Assembly (NCBI RefSeq): GCF_001281025.1
Contig: NZ_CP012646.1
Coordinates: 1,021,001-1,085,000 of the forward strand
DNA: 64,000 bases
Direction of reading: 5' to 3'
DNA from: Streptococcus mitis
Lineage (GTDB): Bacteria; Bacillota; Bacilli; Lactobacillales; Streptococcaceae
A program made the position numbers and the translations under genes. Below are positions 44,515 through 53,423 of the stretch, in pieces; the stretch's first letter is position 1, and each line of letters opens with the position of its first letter. The notes beneath the pieces are model-generated. The model was not told where the DNA came from and made no database searches. It worked only from the letters and a program-made list of their open reading frames with translations.

Positions 44515-45438
44515 CTATAGAGTAGGAATTCCTGAAGAACAGCTTAGGTGACCTTCCTTATCGATGAGGATAGCTTCGATGCCCTCCAAACTTTCGACTT
44601 GCCAGAGGATAGAAGCAGGTCTTTCTCCAAAGAGTCGAGTTGTCCAGATTTCTCCATCAACAGATTTATCAGAGATGATAGTTAGACTTGCTAGTTCCGT
44701 TTCAACAGGATATCCTGTTTGGCTGTCAAAAATATGATGGTAATCTTTTCCATCGACAGTCAGGTGACGTTCGTAAATGCCTGAAGTCACGACAGATTTA
44801 TTGACAATAGGGATGGTCATTAAGTGATTTCCCCTCGGATTGGCTGGGTCTTGAATCCCAATTTGCCAAGGCTGATTTCCTCTTGCCTGATTTTTTCCAA
44901 TGGTCAGGATATTCCCTCCCAGATTAATCAAGGCAGATGTCACTCCCTCTTCTCTAAGAAATTGGGCAACCTTATCCGCACTATAACCCTTGGCTAAACA
45001 ACCAAGATCAATCTTCATTCCTTTTTGTTTTAAAAACACAGTGGAAGTGGAAGAATCTAACTCGATATAATGAGGATTGATTAAAGGTAGCACCGACTCA
45101 ATTTCTTGAGGCTGGGCGACCTTGGCATCTGAAAAACCGATACGCCAGGTTTGAATTAAGGGACCAATGCTGATGTTGAGATGACTAGAGGGCGCTAGGC
45201 TATGTTCTAATCCAAGTGAAATCAGCTCAAACAGGTTTGGATGAACTTTGACTGGAGTTATTCCAGCTTGATGATTGATTTCCATCAACTCCGATTCTTG
45301 GCTATTGGCATTGAAACGGCATTCAAGTTCTTTGAGCAAACCAAAGGATTTTTGGAGCAAGCTATCGGCTCGCTCATCTACTAATGAAATAGTGATAGTA
45401 GTCCCCATTAGGCGTTCGGAATGTGAACTAAGAGGCAA
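44515..45438 (-). CDS. apbE: ApbE-family FAD:protein FMN transferase
   Basis: The 307-residue enzyme attaches FMN from FAD to Ser or Thr in target proteins. It has the ApbE signatures MGTTITISL, DLGCLAKGYSADKVAQFL, SALINLGGNILTIG and SGIYERHLTVDGKDYHHIFDSQTGYP (in part VDGKDYHHIFDSQTGYP). The start is TTG 45438 with AGGAG 8 bases upstream; ATG 45411 would cut into the conserved MGTT region. There is no lipobox, so it is cytosolic here. It is the first gene of the minus-strand flavin cluster that contains a protein with two flavinylation motifs. Confidence 0.85.
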   Translation of the reverse strand: MPLSSHSERLMGTTITISLVDERADSLLQKSFGLLKELECRFNANSQESELMEINHQAGITPVKVHPNLFELISLGLEHSLAPSSHLNISIGPLIQTWRIGFSDAKVAQPQEIESVLPLINPHYIELDSSTSTVFLKQKGMKIDLGCLAKGYSADKVAQFLREEGVTSALINLGGNILTIGKNQARGNQPWQIGIQDPANPRGNHLMTIPIVNKSVVTSGIYERHLTVDGKDYHHIFDSQTGYPVETELASLTIISDKSVDGEIWTTRLFGERPASILWQVESLEGIEAILIDKEGHLSCSSGIPTL

Positions 45439-45679
45439 GCTACCAACTCCTTTCTCTTATGAAAAGAAGGCTGCAATATAGTAAATTTATATTAAATTTA
45501 ACCCCTTACATTTTCTTTCCATGATACTAGCATACCATAAAGTCAGCGTTTTCACAAATAAAATTTGTAAACTTGTCAAGAAATATGCTCAGAAAATAAA
45601 GAGTAATTGTAAGAAAGGCTGATAAAATACAGATTATTTACATTTTTTTACAAAAAAATCGGGAAAATTAGCTAAACTC

Positions 45680-45708
45680 TTGTAAACGCTAACAGTAAAT
45701 GTTATACT
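45680..45708 (+). promoter_or_regulatory. nox promoter overlapped by a consensus cre site
   Basis: TTGTAAACGCTAACA at 45680-45694 fits WTGNAANCGNWNNCW at all positions. Its first six bases are the -35 (TTGTAA), and TATACT (45703-45708) is the -10 with 17-base spacing. CcpA bound here would block RNA polymerase. Confidence 0.8.
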
Positions 45709-45746
45709 AGAAGGGTAAATTTAAAATTAAAGGTAGGAATTTTTCT

Positions 45747-47126
45747 ATGAGTAAAATCGTTGTAGTTGGTGCTAACCACGCTGGTACAGCATGTATTAAT
45801 ACTATGTTGGATAATTTTGGTAATGAGAACGAAATTGTTGTATTCGACCAAAACTCTAACATCTCTTTCCTAGGATGTGGAATGGCCCTTTGGATTGGTG
45901 AACAAATTGACGGTGCTGAAGGCTTGTTCTATTCTGATAAAGAAAAATTGGAAGCTAAAGGTGCTAAGGTTTACATGAACTCACCAGTTCTTTCAATCGA
46001 CTATGATAACAAAGTAGTTACAGCAGAAGTTGAAGGGAAAGAGCACAAAGAATCATACGAGAAATTGATTTTCGCTACAGGTTCTACACCAATCTTGCCA
46101 CCAATCGAAGGTGTTGAAATTGTTAAAGGAAACCGCGAATTTAAAGCAACTCTTGAAAACGTACAATTCGTGAAATTGTACCAAAATGCTGAAGAAGTTA
46201 TCAATAAACTTGCTGACAAGAGCCAACACCTCGACCGTATCGCCGTTGTTGGTGGTGGTTACATCGGTGTTGAACTTGCTGAAGCCTTTGAGCGTCTTGG
46301 AAAAGAAGTTGTCCTTGTTGATATCGTTGATACTGTTTTGAACGGTTACTATGACAGAGACTTCACACAAATGATGGCGAAGAACTTGGAAGACCACAAC
46401 ATTCGCTTGGCTCTTGGTCAAACTGTTAAAGCAATCGAGGGTGACGGTAAAGTTGAACGCTTGATTACTGATAAAGAAACTTTCGATGTGGATATGGTTA
46501 TCCTTGCAGTTGGTTTCCGTCCAAATACTGCTCTTGCTGATGGTAAGATTGAACTCTTCCGTAACGGTGCTTTCCTTGTAAACAAGAAACAAGAAACTTC
46601 ACTTCCTGGTGTATTTGCTGTTGGAGACTGTGCGACTGTTTATGACAACGCTCGTAAAGATACAAGCTACATCGCACTTGCTTCAAACGCAGTTCGTACT
46701 GGTATTGTTGGTGCTTACAATGCTTGTGGACATGAATTGGAAGGAATCGGTGTTCAAGGTTCAAACGGTATCTCAATCTACGGTCTTCACATGGTTTCAA
46801 CTGGTTTGACTCTTGAAAAAGCTAAAGCTGCTGGTTACAACGCAACTGAAACAGGCTTTAACGATCTTCAAAAACCAGAATTCATGAAACATGATAACCA
46901 TGAAGTAGCCATCAAGATTGTCTTTGACAAAGATAGTCGTGAAATTCTTGGTGCACAAATGGTTTCACATGACCCTGCGATTAGTATGGGAATTCACATG
47001 TTCTCACTTGCTATTCAAGAGCATGTGACAATTGATAAATTGGCATTGACAGACCTATTCTTCTTGCCACACTTCAACAAACCATACAACTACATCACAA
47101 TGGCTGCACTTACAGCTGAAAAATAA
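45747..47126 (+). CDS. nox: Water-forming NADH oxidase
   Basis: The 459-residue flavoenzyme reduces O2 to water with NADH. It has a FAD motif [15 protein letters not shown], the redox Cys44 in [12 protein letters not shown], the NADH motif [17 protein letters not shown] and a second FAD motif [13 protein letters not shown]. The single-Cys chemistry is that of H2O-forming Nox in streptococci. AAAGGTAGG precedes the start. It is monocistronic behind a cre-overlapped promoter. It removes oxygen and regenerates NAD, which is a counterpart to SpxB. Confidence 0.96.
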   Translation: MSKIVVVGANHAGTACINTMLDNFGNENEIVVFDQNSNISFLGCGMALWIGEQIDGAEGLFYSDKEKLEAKGAKVYMNSPVLSIDYDNKVVTAEVEGKEHKESYEKLIFATGSTPILPPIEGVEIVKGNREFKATLENVQFVKLYQNAEEVINKLADKSQHLDRIAVVGGGYIGVELAEAFERLGKEVVLVDIVDTVLNGYYDRDFTQMMAKNLEDHNIRLALGQTVKAIEGDGKVERLITDKETFDVDMVILAVGFRPNTALADGKIELFRNGAFLVNKKQETSLPGVFAVGDCATVYDNARKDTSYIALASNAVRTGIVGAYNACGHELEGIGVQGSNGISIYGLHMVSTGLTLEKAKAAGYNATETGFNDLQKPEFMKHDNHEVAIKIVFDKDSREILGAQMVSHDPAISMGIHMFSLAIQEHVTIDKLALTDLFFLPHFNKPYNYITMAALTAEK

Positions 47127-47144
47127 AAATGAATGAGCTATCTG

Positions 47145-47175
47145 GCCTTAAGTTAAGGCCAGATAGTTTTTTAAC
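47145..47175 (+). terminator. Terminator of nox
   Basis: CTATCTGGCC-TTAAGTTAA-GGCCAGATAG followed by TTTTTT. Confidence 0.9.
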
Positions 47176-47277
47176 CATTCTGTACCCACACAATTATGTT
47201 TTTTTTATCTTGTGATTCATTCTAATCTAACATAAAATGAAATGGTAGCTACCAATACAAACAATGAGGATAAAGAA

Positions 47278-48153
47278 ATGACTGAAAATCGTTATGAACT
47301 AAATAAAAACTTGGCACAGATGCTCAAAGGTGGGGTTATCATGGACGTTCAGAACCCTGAACAAGCCCGTATCGCTGAAGCTGCTGGTGCGGCAGCTGTT
47401 ATGGCCTTGGAGAGGATTCCGGCTGATATTCGTGCAGTTGGTGGGGTTTCCCGCATGAGTGATCCAAAGATGATTAAGGAAATCCAAGAAGCAGTCAGCA
47501 TTCCAGTAATGGCCAAGGTCAGAATCGGGCACTTTGTTGAAGCTCAGATTTTAGAGGCTATTGAAATTGACTATATCGATGAGAGTGAGGTTTTATCTCC
47601 AGCTGATGACCGTTTCCATGTGGACAAAAAAGAATTCCAAGTTCCTTTTGTCTGTGGGGCTAAGGACTTGGGTGAAGCCTTGCGTCGTATCGCTGAAGGT
47701 GCTTCTATGATTCGTACAAAAGGAGAACCAGGGACAGGAGACATTGTTCAAGCTGTTCGTCATATGCGTATGATGAATCAGGAAATTCGCCGCATTCAAA
47801 ACCTACGTGAGGACGAACTTTATGTTGCCGCCAAGGACTTACAAGTCCCTGTAGAATTGGTTCAATACGTCCATGAACATGGGAAATTGCCAGTTGTAAA
47901 TTTCGCTGCTGGAGGTGTTGCAACGCCAGCAGATGCTGCGCTGATGATGCAATTAGGGGCAGAGGGTGTCTTTGTCGGTTCAGGTATTTTCAAGTCAGGA
48001 GATCCTGTTAAACGAGCGAGTGCCATTGTCAAAGCGGTAACTAATTTCCGAAATCCTCAGATCCTAGCTCAAATCTCTGAAGATCTAGGAGAAGCCATGG
48101 TTGGTATCAATGAAAATGAGATCCAAATCCTCATGGCTGAGCGAGGAAAATAG
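47278..48153 (+). CDS. pdxS: Pyridoxal 5'-phosphate synthase subunit PdxS
   Basis: The 291-residue (beta/alpha)8 enzyme makes PLP from ribose-5-P, glyceraldehyde-3-P and ammonia. It has [42 protein letters not shown] (catalytic Lys) and [16 protein letters not shown]. The frame opens at 47242, but GAGG lies before the ATG at 47278, which gives the usual MTENRYELN start. Its stop is immediately followed by pdxT (no gap). Confidence 0.95.
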   Translation: MTENRYELNKNLAQMLKGGVIMDVQNPEQARIAEAAGAAAVMALERIPADIRAVGGVSRMSDPKMIKEIQEAVSIPVMAKVRIGHFVEAQILEAIEIDYIDESEVLSPADDRFHVDKKEFQVPFVCGAKDLGEALRRIAEGASMIRTKGEPGTGDIVQAVRHMRMMNQEIRRIQNLREDELYVAAKDLQVPVELVQYVHEHGKLPVVNFAAGGVATPADAALMMQLGAEGVFVGSGIFKSGDPVKRASAIVKAVTNFRNPQILAQISEDLGEAMVGINENEIQILMAERGK

Positions 48154-48735
48154 ATGAAAATCGGAATATTGGCCTTGCAAGGGGCCTTTGCAGAACATGC
48201 AAAAGTGCTAGATCAATTAGGTGTCGAGAGTGTTGAAATCAGAAATTTAGATGATTTTCAACAATATCAGAGTGACTTGGCGGGTTTGATACTACCTGGT
48301 GGGGAATCTACAACCATGGGCAAGCTCTTACGTGAGCAGGACATGCTGATTCCCATTCGAGAAACCATACTTTCTGGACTTCCCGTTTTTGGTACTTGCG
48401 CAGGCTTGATTCTCTTAGCTAAGGAAATTACTTCTCAGGAAGAGAGTCATCTAAGAACTATGGATATGGTGGTCGAGCGCAATGCCTATGGGCGCCAATT
48501 AGGAAGTTTCTACACGGAAGCAGAATGTAAGGGAGTCGGTCAGATTCCAATGACTTTTATTCGCGGTCCGATTATCAGTAGTGTTGGAGAAGATGTAGAA
48601 ATTCTAGCAACAGTTGAAGATCAAATCGTTGCAGCCCAAGAAAAAAATATGCTGGTAACTTCTTTTCATCCAGAATTGACTGATGATGTGCGCTTGCACC
48701 AGTACTTTATCAATATGTGTAAAGAAAAAAGTTGA
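48154..48735 (+). CDS. pdxT: Pyridoxal 5'-phosphate synthase glutaminase subunit PdxT
   Basis: The 193-residue class I glutaminase supplies ammonia to PdxS. It has [27 protein letters not shown], the nucleophile Cys in [12 protein letters not shown], and the His-Glu pair in [22 protein letters not shown] precedes the ATG. A short hairpin with T-run follows (TTGAGATTGAATTTCTCAACTTTTTT type). Confidence 0.95.
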   Translation: MKIGILALQGAFAEHAKVLDQLGVESVEIRNLDDFQQYQSDLAGLILPGGESTTMGKLLREQDMLIPIRETILSGLPVFGTCAGLILLAKEITSQEESHLRTMDMVVERNAYGRQLGSFYTEAECKGVGQIPMTFIRGPIISSVGEDVEILATVEDQIVAAQEKNMLVTSFHPELTDDVRLHQYFINMCKEKS

Positions 48736-48755
48736 GATTGAATTTCTCAACTTTT

Positions 48756-49403
48756 TTACATGTAATAAACAATAGCGATGTATTGGAGTGCGGACGCAGC
48801 TAGGATAAAGAGATGCCAAATCATGTGGAAATAAGGTTTTTTCTTGGCGTAAAATCCAGCCCCAACTGTATAACAGAGTCCGCCAGTTACCATGAGACTC
48901 CAGAAAATTGGTGTCGTTTGACTGATGATGGCAGGAATGATAGTTAGAACCAACCAGCCCATAATCAGGTAAAGAGCAAGGCTGAATTTCTCATTGACTT
49001 TTTTAGCAAAGATTTTATAGAGAATACCAAAGATGGTCGTTCCCCACTGGATGGCAATAATTAGATAGCCAAACCAGTTATTCATCAAGGTTAAGACGAC
49101 TGGCGTATAAGAGCCTGCGATAGCCACATAAATCATAGAATGGTCAATAATTCGCAAGACGTATTTGTGGGTCGAACCATAGGCCATAGAGTGGTAAATG
49201 GTGGATGAGAGGAACATGAGAAAGAGACTGATGACGAAAATGGAAACGCCGATAGAGGATAAAAATCCGTGTGCTTCGTAACTATAGGTGGATGAAATAG
49301 GGAGTAAGATGAGCATTGTGACTGCACCTACGGCATGGGTCACGCTATTAGCAATCTCCTCTCCAAAACTGAGTTGTTTGCTGAGTTTAAGACTAGTGTT
49401 CAT
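48756..49403 (-). CDS. Hemolysin III family (YqfA/PAQR-like) membrane protein
   Basis: The 215-residue protein has seven hydrophobic helices and the PAQR-like metal-binding signatures: LSFGEEIANSVTHAVGAV (early His region), SSTIYHSM, RIIDHSMIYVAIAGSYTPV and the final PYFHMIWHLFILAASALQY. Despite the name, a hemolysin role is not shown for most members; they may be lipid-modifying hydrolases. It overlaps the upstream DUF1836 gene by four bases, so the two are translated together. Confidence 0.9.
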   Translation of the reverse strand: MNTSLKLSKQLSFGEEIANSVTHAVGAVTMLILLPISSTYSYEAHGFLSSIGVSIFVISLFLMFLSSTIYHSMAYGSTHKYVLRIIDHSMIYVAIAGSYTPVVLTLMNNWFGYLIIAIQWGTTIFGILYKIFAKKVNEKFSLALYLIMGWLVLTIIPAIISQTTPIFWSLMVTGGLCYTVGAGFYAKKKPYFHMIWHLFILAASALQYIAIVYYM

Positions 49404-49846
49404 TGGATTACCTCCTCTTGAGTATGATCGATTAAGTCTAGAGTTTGGTGATAGAGTTTAACGGTTTGGCAGCTGGTTTGGATAATGGGGTTAGCTGGAT
49501 CAATTCCTTGGTTCATGTAGTTTACAAAAGCATCGTAGAGTTGGTCTGAACTTGCTTGAGTTTGTAGAGTATTCAGTGTCTGTGCTATTTCTTGAATAGA
49601 AAATACAGACTTGAGGGTTGTGATAGCAATCAAACGTGCAATCTGTTGGCGTTGGTATTTTTTCTTGTCAGGCTTTGTCAGGTAACCATGTTTGACATAG
49701 TTATTGACCATAGATGCTGTCAGGCCCTTGTCTTTATCAGGATTGATAGGGGCGCAGACCTGATTGACATAAAGCAAAACCTGGTCCAGATAGAGGTCAA
49801 TATTTGGAATTTCTGCCCATTTGGGGTAGGAAAAATCAGTTTTCAT
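49400..49846 (-). CDS. DUF1836 protein
   Basis: The 148-residue protein (PKWAEIPNIDLYLDQVLLYVNQ, seen as PKWAEIPNIDLYLDQV; TASMVNNYVKHGYLTKPDKKKYQRQQIARLIAI) belongs to the DUF1836 family, whose first half resembles a MerR-like winged helix. It may be a DNA-binding regulator. It lies upstream of hemolysin III on the minus strand with a 4-base overlap. AAGGAG (complement of CTCCTTTT) precedes the ATG. Confidence 0.8.
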   Translation of the reverse strand: MKTDFSYPKWAEIPNIDLYLDQVLLYVNQVCAPINPDKDKGLTASMVNNYVKHGYLTKPDKKKYQRQQIARLIAITTLKSVFSIQEIAQTLNTLQTQASSDQLYDAFVNYMNQGIDPANPIIQTSCQTVKLYHQTLDLIDHTQEEVIQ

Positions 49847-49980
49847 TTCCGACTCCTTTTTATCTAGTTTTGATAACTAGATTATAAAATAATAAAAATA
49901 GAAAGTCAAGTTTTAACTGCTTGTGAAAAGGCTTAAATTATGCTATGATGGGAGAAACTAGTCAGAAAAGAGGAGAAAAG

Positions 49981-50475
49981 ATGGAAATTCGTTTAGCTTT
50001 TCCAAATGAAGTAGATGCCATCATGCAGGTGATGGAGGATGCTAAAAAATGTTTAGCAGATGCTGGTAGTGACCAGTGGCAAAATGGCTATCCAAATGCT
50101 GATATTATTATTGAAGATATTATCTCAGGTCAAGCCTATGTAGCCTTGGAAGAGGGTAAACTACTAGCTTATGCAGCTGTTACCAAGAGTCCAGAGGCAG
50201 TCTATGAAGCCATTTATGAAGGAAAATGGCAAGCTGGAGAGTCAGAGCACCTAGTCTTTCACCGTATTGCTGTGGCTGCAGATGTGCAGGGACAAGGAGT
50301 TGCTCAAACCTTCTTAGAGGGCTTGATTGAAGGTTTTGACTATCTTGATTTTCGTTCAGATACGCATGCTGAAAACAAGGTTATGCAACATATTTTTGAA
50401 AAGCTTGGATTTAAACAGGTCGGAAAAGTTCCAGTTGATGGTGAACGCTTGGCCTATCAAAAATTGAAGAAATAA
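49981..50475 (+). CDS. GNAT-family N-acetyltransferase
   Basis: The 164-residue protein has the GNAT fold: MEIRLAFPNEVDAIMQVM at the start, HRIAVAADVQGQGVAQTFLEGLI (the acetyl-CoA loop Q-x-x-G-x-G/A) and the final IFEKLGFKQVGKVPVDGERLAYQKL. The substrate is unknown. The frame opens at 49945, but the ATG at 49981 has AGAGGAG upstream. Its stop overlaps the ogt start (TAATG), so the two are coupled. Confidence 0.85.
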   Translation: MEIRLAFPNEVDAIMQVMEDAKKCLADAGSDQWQNGYPNADIIIEDIISGQAYVALEEGKLLAYAAVTKSPEAVYEAIYEGKWQAGESEHLVFHRIAVAADVQGQGVAQTFLEGLIEGFDYLDFRSDTHAENKVMQHIFEKLGFKQVGKVPVDGERLAYQKLKK

Positions 50476-50993
50476 TGCAAAAGAAGTACGTAAAAACACT
50501 CTATTCTTCGCCAATTGGCTCCCTTTCCCTCGTAGCTGATGACTATCATTTGTATGGAATTTGGGTGCAGGAGCAGAAGCATTTTGAGATGGGACTAGGA
50601 GATGAGACGATAGAAGCAGTTGTTAGTCATCCCATTTTAGACCCAGTTATTGCTTGCTTAGATGCTTACTTTAAAGGCAAGTCTCAGGATTTATCCAACT
50701 TGCCCTTGGCTCCAATCGGAACAGATTTTGAAAAGAGAGTTTGGGCCTATTTACAGGAAATTCCTTATGGTCAGACAGTGACCTATGGACAAATAGCCCA
50801 AGACCTGCAAGTGGCTTCTGCTCAAGCAATTGGCGGAGCGGTAGGACGCAATCCTTGGTCTATCCTAGTACCTTGTCATCGTGTGCTGGGAGCAGGCAAG
50901 CGTCTGACGGGTTATGCTGCAGGAGTGGAAAAGAAAGCCTGGCTTTTGGAGCATGAAGGCGCAGATTTTAAAGATATAAACAATAGAAAGTGA
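50475..50993 (+). CDS. ogt: Methylated-DNA--protein-cysteine methyltransferase
   Basis: The 172-residue repair protein takes methyl groups from O6-methylguanine onto its own Cys. The active site is VPCHRVLGAG, with IPYGQTVTYGQIA and the helix-turn-helix region AIGGAVGRNP before it. The start overlaps the GNAT gene. The next gene starts a few bases after its stop, so the three form an operon. Confidence 0.93.
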   Translation: MQKKYVKTLYSSPIGSLSLVADDYHLYGIWVQEQKHFEMGLGDETIEAVVSHPILDPVIACLDAYFKGKSQDLSNLPLAPIGTDFEKRVWAYLQEIPYGQTVTYGQIAQDLQVASAQAIGGAVGRNPWSILVPCHRVLGAGKRLTGYAAGVEKKAWLLEHEGADFKDINNRK

Positions 50994-50998
50994 AAGAC

Positions 50999-51355
50999 AT
51001 GTTAGAATTTATCGAATACCCAAAATGTTCAACTTGTAAAAAAGCAAAACAAGAATTAAACCAACTCGGTGTGGACTATAAAGCCGTCCATATCGTCGAA
51101 GAAACACCTAGCCAAGAAGTCATTTTAAACTGGATAGAAACCTCAGGTTTTGAGTTGAAGCAATTTTTTAACACCAGTGGAATCAAATACCGTGAATTGG
51201 GGCTGAAAGATAAGGTAGGAAGCCTGTCAAACCAAGAAGCAGCCGAGTTGCTAGCAAGCGACGGAATGTTGTTAAAACGACCGATTTTAGTGGAGAATGG
51301 AACTGTTAAGCAAATCGGCTATCGAAAAGCTTACGAAGAATTGGGATTGAAATAG
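50999..51355 (+). CDS. ArsC/Spx-family thioredoxin-fold protein
   Basis: The 118-residue protein begins EFIEYPKCSTCKKAKQEL, with a CxxC pair (Cys10 and Cys13 approximately), and has NTSGIKYRELGLKDK and LLKRPILVENG, typical of the ArsC/YffB/Spx family. Function could be arsenate-reductase-like or Spx-like; the family is ambiguous. A GTG at 50990 overlaps the ogt stop and could also be the start. It ends the GNAT-ogt operon; a hairpin (TTTTATCTATC/GATAGATAAAA) follows. Confidence 0.85.
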   Translation: MLEFIEYPKCSTCKKAKQELNQLGVDYKAVHIVEETPSQEVILNWIETSGFELKQFFNTSGIKYRELGLKDKVGSLSNQEAAELLASDGMLLKRPILVENGTVKQIGYRKAYEELGLK

Positions 51356-51387
51356 TTTTTATCTATCTCTTTGATAGATAAAATATA
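51356..51387 (+). terminator. Hairpin after the ArsC-like gene
   Basis: TTTTATCTATC-TCTTT-GATAGATAAAA. It lacks a long T-run, so termination efficiency is uncertain. Confidence 0.5.
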
Positions 51388-51512
51388 TAGCCTCCCTGTT
51401 TCAAAGTATGATAAACTAGTAGGTAGACAAAGTCTGTATCTGACCGTAGCAAATAATTTCATTGACGGCAGAAGTATGGTAGAATGAATCATTATCAGGA
51501 GAGGATGTTTTT

Positions 51513-52313
51513 ATGAATGTTACAACGATTTTAGCATCAGATTGGTACCAAAACTTGATGCAATTGATTCCGGATGGCAAGCTTTTTAGCCTGCGTTCGG
51601 TCTTTGATGGAATTCCAAGAATTGTCCAACAGCTTCCAACAACGATTATGTTGACCATTGGTGGTGCTCTTTTTGGCTTGGTTTTGGCGCTTCTTTTTGC
51701 CATTGTGAAGATCAATCGTGTCAAGATTTTATACCCCTTGCAGGCCTTCTTTGTTAGTTTCTTAAAAGGGACACCGATTTTGGTTCAACTCATGTTGACC
51801 TACTACGGAATTCCTTTGGCTTTGAAAGCCCTCAATCAGCAATGGGGTACTGGTCTCAATATCAATGCGATTCCAGCTGCAGCTTTTGCGATTGTCGCCT
51901 TTGCCTTTAATGAGGCAGCTTATGCCAGTGAAACCATTCGTGCAGCCATTCTCTCAGTCAATCCTGGTGAGATTGAGGCGGCACGAAGTCTGGGGATGAC
52001 CCGAGCGCAAGTTTATCGTCGCGTGATTATTCCAAATGCAGCAGTTGTGGCGACTCCAACTTTAATCAATTCCCTAATCGGCTTGACCAAAGGGACTTCT
52101 CTAGCCTTCAGTGCGGGTGTTGTGGAAGTCTTTGCCCAAGCTCAGATTCTAGGTGGAGCTGATTATCGTTACTTTGAACGATTCATCTCTGTAGCCCTTG
52201 TTTATTGGGTAGTCAATATTGGAATTGAAAGCCTCGGTCGTTTCATCGAGAGAAAAATGGCTATTTCTGCACCAGATACCGTGCAAACAGATGTGAAAGG
52301 AGACCTTCGTTAA
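51513..52313 (+). CDS. Polar amino acid (possibly cystine) ABC importer permease
   Basis: The 266-residue membrane permease has several hydrophobic helices and the EAA loop SVNPGEIEAARSLGMTRAQVYRRVIIPNA (seen as EAARSLGMTRAQVYRRVI). Polar amino acid importers of this type use a separate binding protein, not encoded here. In pneumococcus a similar pair is reported as the cystine importer TcyBC; that assignment is from memory. AGGAG precedes the start. Its stop overlaps the ATPase gene start. Confidence 0.85.
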   Translation: MNVTTILASDWYQNLMQLIPDGKLFSLRSVFDGIPRIVQQLPTTIMLTIGGALFGLVLALLFAIVKINRVKILYPLQAFFVSFLKGTPILVQLMLTYYGIPLALKALNQQWGTGLNINAIPAAAFAIVAFAFNEAAYASETIRAAILSVNPGEIEAARSLGMTRAQVYRRVIIPNAAVVATPTLINSLIGLTKGTSLAFSAGVVEVFAQAQILGGADYRYFERFISVALVYWVVNIGIESLGRFIERKMAISAPDTVQTDVKGDLR

Positions 52314-53056
52314 TGATTAAGATTTCGAATTTAAGCAAATCCTTTTCAGGACAGACTGTCTTGGATCATCTGAACTTGGATATTCAAAAAGGGGAAGTTG
52401 TAGCCTTGATTGGTTCTTCAGGAGCTGGAAAATCAACTTTCCTTCGCAGTCTCAATTATCTTGAAACACCTGACAGTGGCTCTATTCAGATTGATGATTT
52501 CTCAGTTGATTTTTCTAAGATTACTCAAGAAGAAATCCTTGCCTTACGCCGTAAGCTGTCCATGGTTTTCCAACAGTTTAATTTGTTTGAACGCCGAACA
52601 GCACTTGATAATGTGAAAGAAGGCTTGGTTGTTGTCAAGAAATTATCCGACCAAGAAGCGACTAAGATTGCCAAGGAAGAGTTGGCTAAGGTTGGGCTTT
52701 CTGACCGTGAAAACCATTACCCTCGCCATTTATCAGGTGGACAGAAGCAACGGGTTGCCTTGGCGCGTGCTCTCGCTATGAAACCAGATGTCTTGCTCTT
52801 AGACGAACCAACTTCAGCTCTTGACCCAGAATTGGTCGGTGAAGTAGAAAAATCTATTGCAGATGCTGCTAAGTCAGGTCAAACCATGATTTTGGTTAGT
52901 CATGATATGTCCTTTGTAGCCCAAGTTGCTGATAAGATTCTCTTCTTAGATAAGGGGAAAATCATCGAATCTGGAACACCGGATGAGATTATCCACCATC
53001 CTAAAGAAGAGCGGACAAAAGAATTCTTTGCTAGTTACAAACGGACTTATATTTGA
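52313..53056 (+). CDS. Polar amino acid (possibly cystine) ABC importer ATPase
   Basis: The 247-residue ATPase has Walker A GSSGAGKST, signature HLSGGQKQRVALARAL, Walker B VLLLDEPTSALDP and the switch His in VSHDMSFVAQV. It is the partner of the permease, overlapping it by one base (TTAATG). A hairpin (AAACTCAG/CTGAGTTT) follows at 53072-53101. Confidence 0.92.
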   Translation: MIKISNLSKSFSGQTVLDHLNLDIQKGEVVALIGSSGAGKSTFLRSLNYLETPDSGSIQIDDFSVDFSKITQEEILALRRKLSMVFQQFNLFERRTALDNVKEGLVVVKKLSDQEATKIAKEELAKVGLSDRENHYPRHLSGGQKQRVALARALAMKPDVLLLDEPTSALDPELVGEVEKSIADAAKSGQTMILVSHDMSFVAQVADKILFLDKGKIIESGTPDEIIHHPKEERTKEFFASYKRTYI

Positions 53057-53133
53057 TATAATAGATAAAGGAAAACTCAGTTAGTTGGACTAGCTGAGTT
53101 TACTCTTTAAAAAAGATAGAAATGAGAGAAATC

Positions 53134-53358
53134 ATGCTACTGCAACTATTTTCTTTATATTTCGAGAGTTTGATCTTGACCACCATCCTCGTCCTGATTT
53201 TTTTAGGGATTTGGATTGGACTGAGAGCCATGTCGGGAGTTGATAAGACAGCCAAGGCTCGCCAAGCACATCTCTATGATATGATTATGATTGGTGTCTT
53301 GGTTGTTCCAGTATTATCCTTTGCGGTTATGAGTTTAATTCTTGTTTTCAAGGCATAA
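53134..53358 (+). CDS. DUF4059 small membrane protein
   Basis: The 74-residue protein has two helices: LLQLFSLYFESLILTTILVLIFLGIWIGL (about 1-28) and the C-terminal MIMIGVLVVPVLSFAVMSLILVF, with KTAKARQAHLYD between them. It is a streptococcal family of unknown function, usually before trxB, as here. The frame opens at 53122; the ATG at 53134 has GAGAG 8 bases upstream and gives the common start MLLQLFS. It may be cotranscribed with trxB. Confidence 0.8.
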   Translation: MLLQLFSLYFESLILTTILVLIFLGIWIGLRAMSGVDKTAKARQAHLYDMIMIGVLVVPVLSFAVMSLILVFKA

Positions 53359-53423
53359 TCCTTGCATGATTGACAAGAAAGAGTTAGAATAAAGATAGTT
53401 ACAACAAGAAAGAAGGAAACTAT

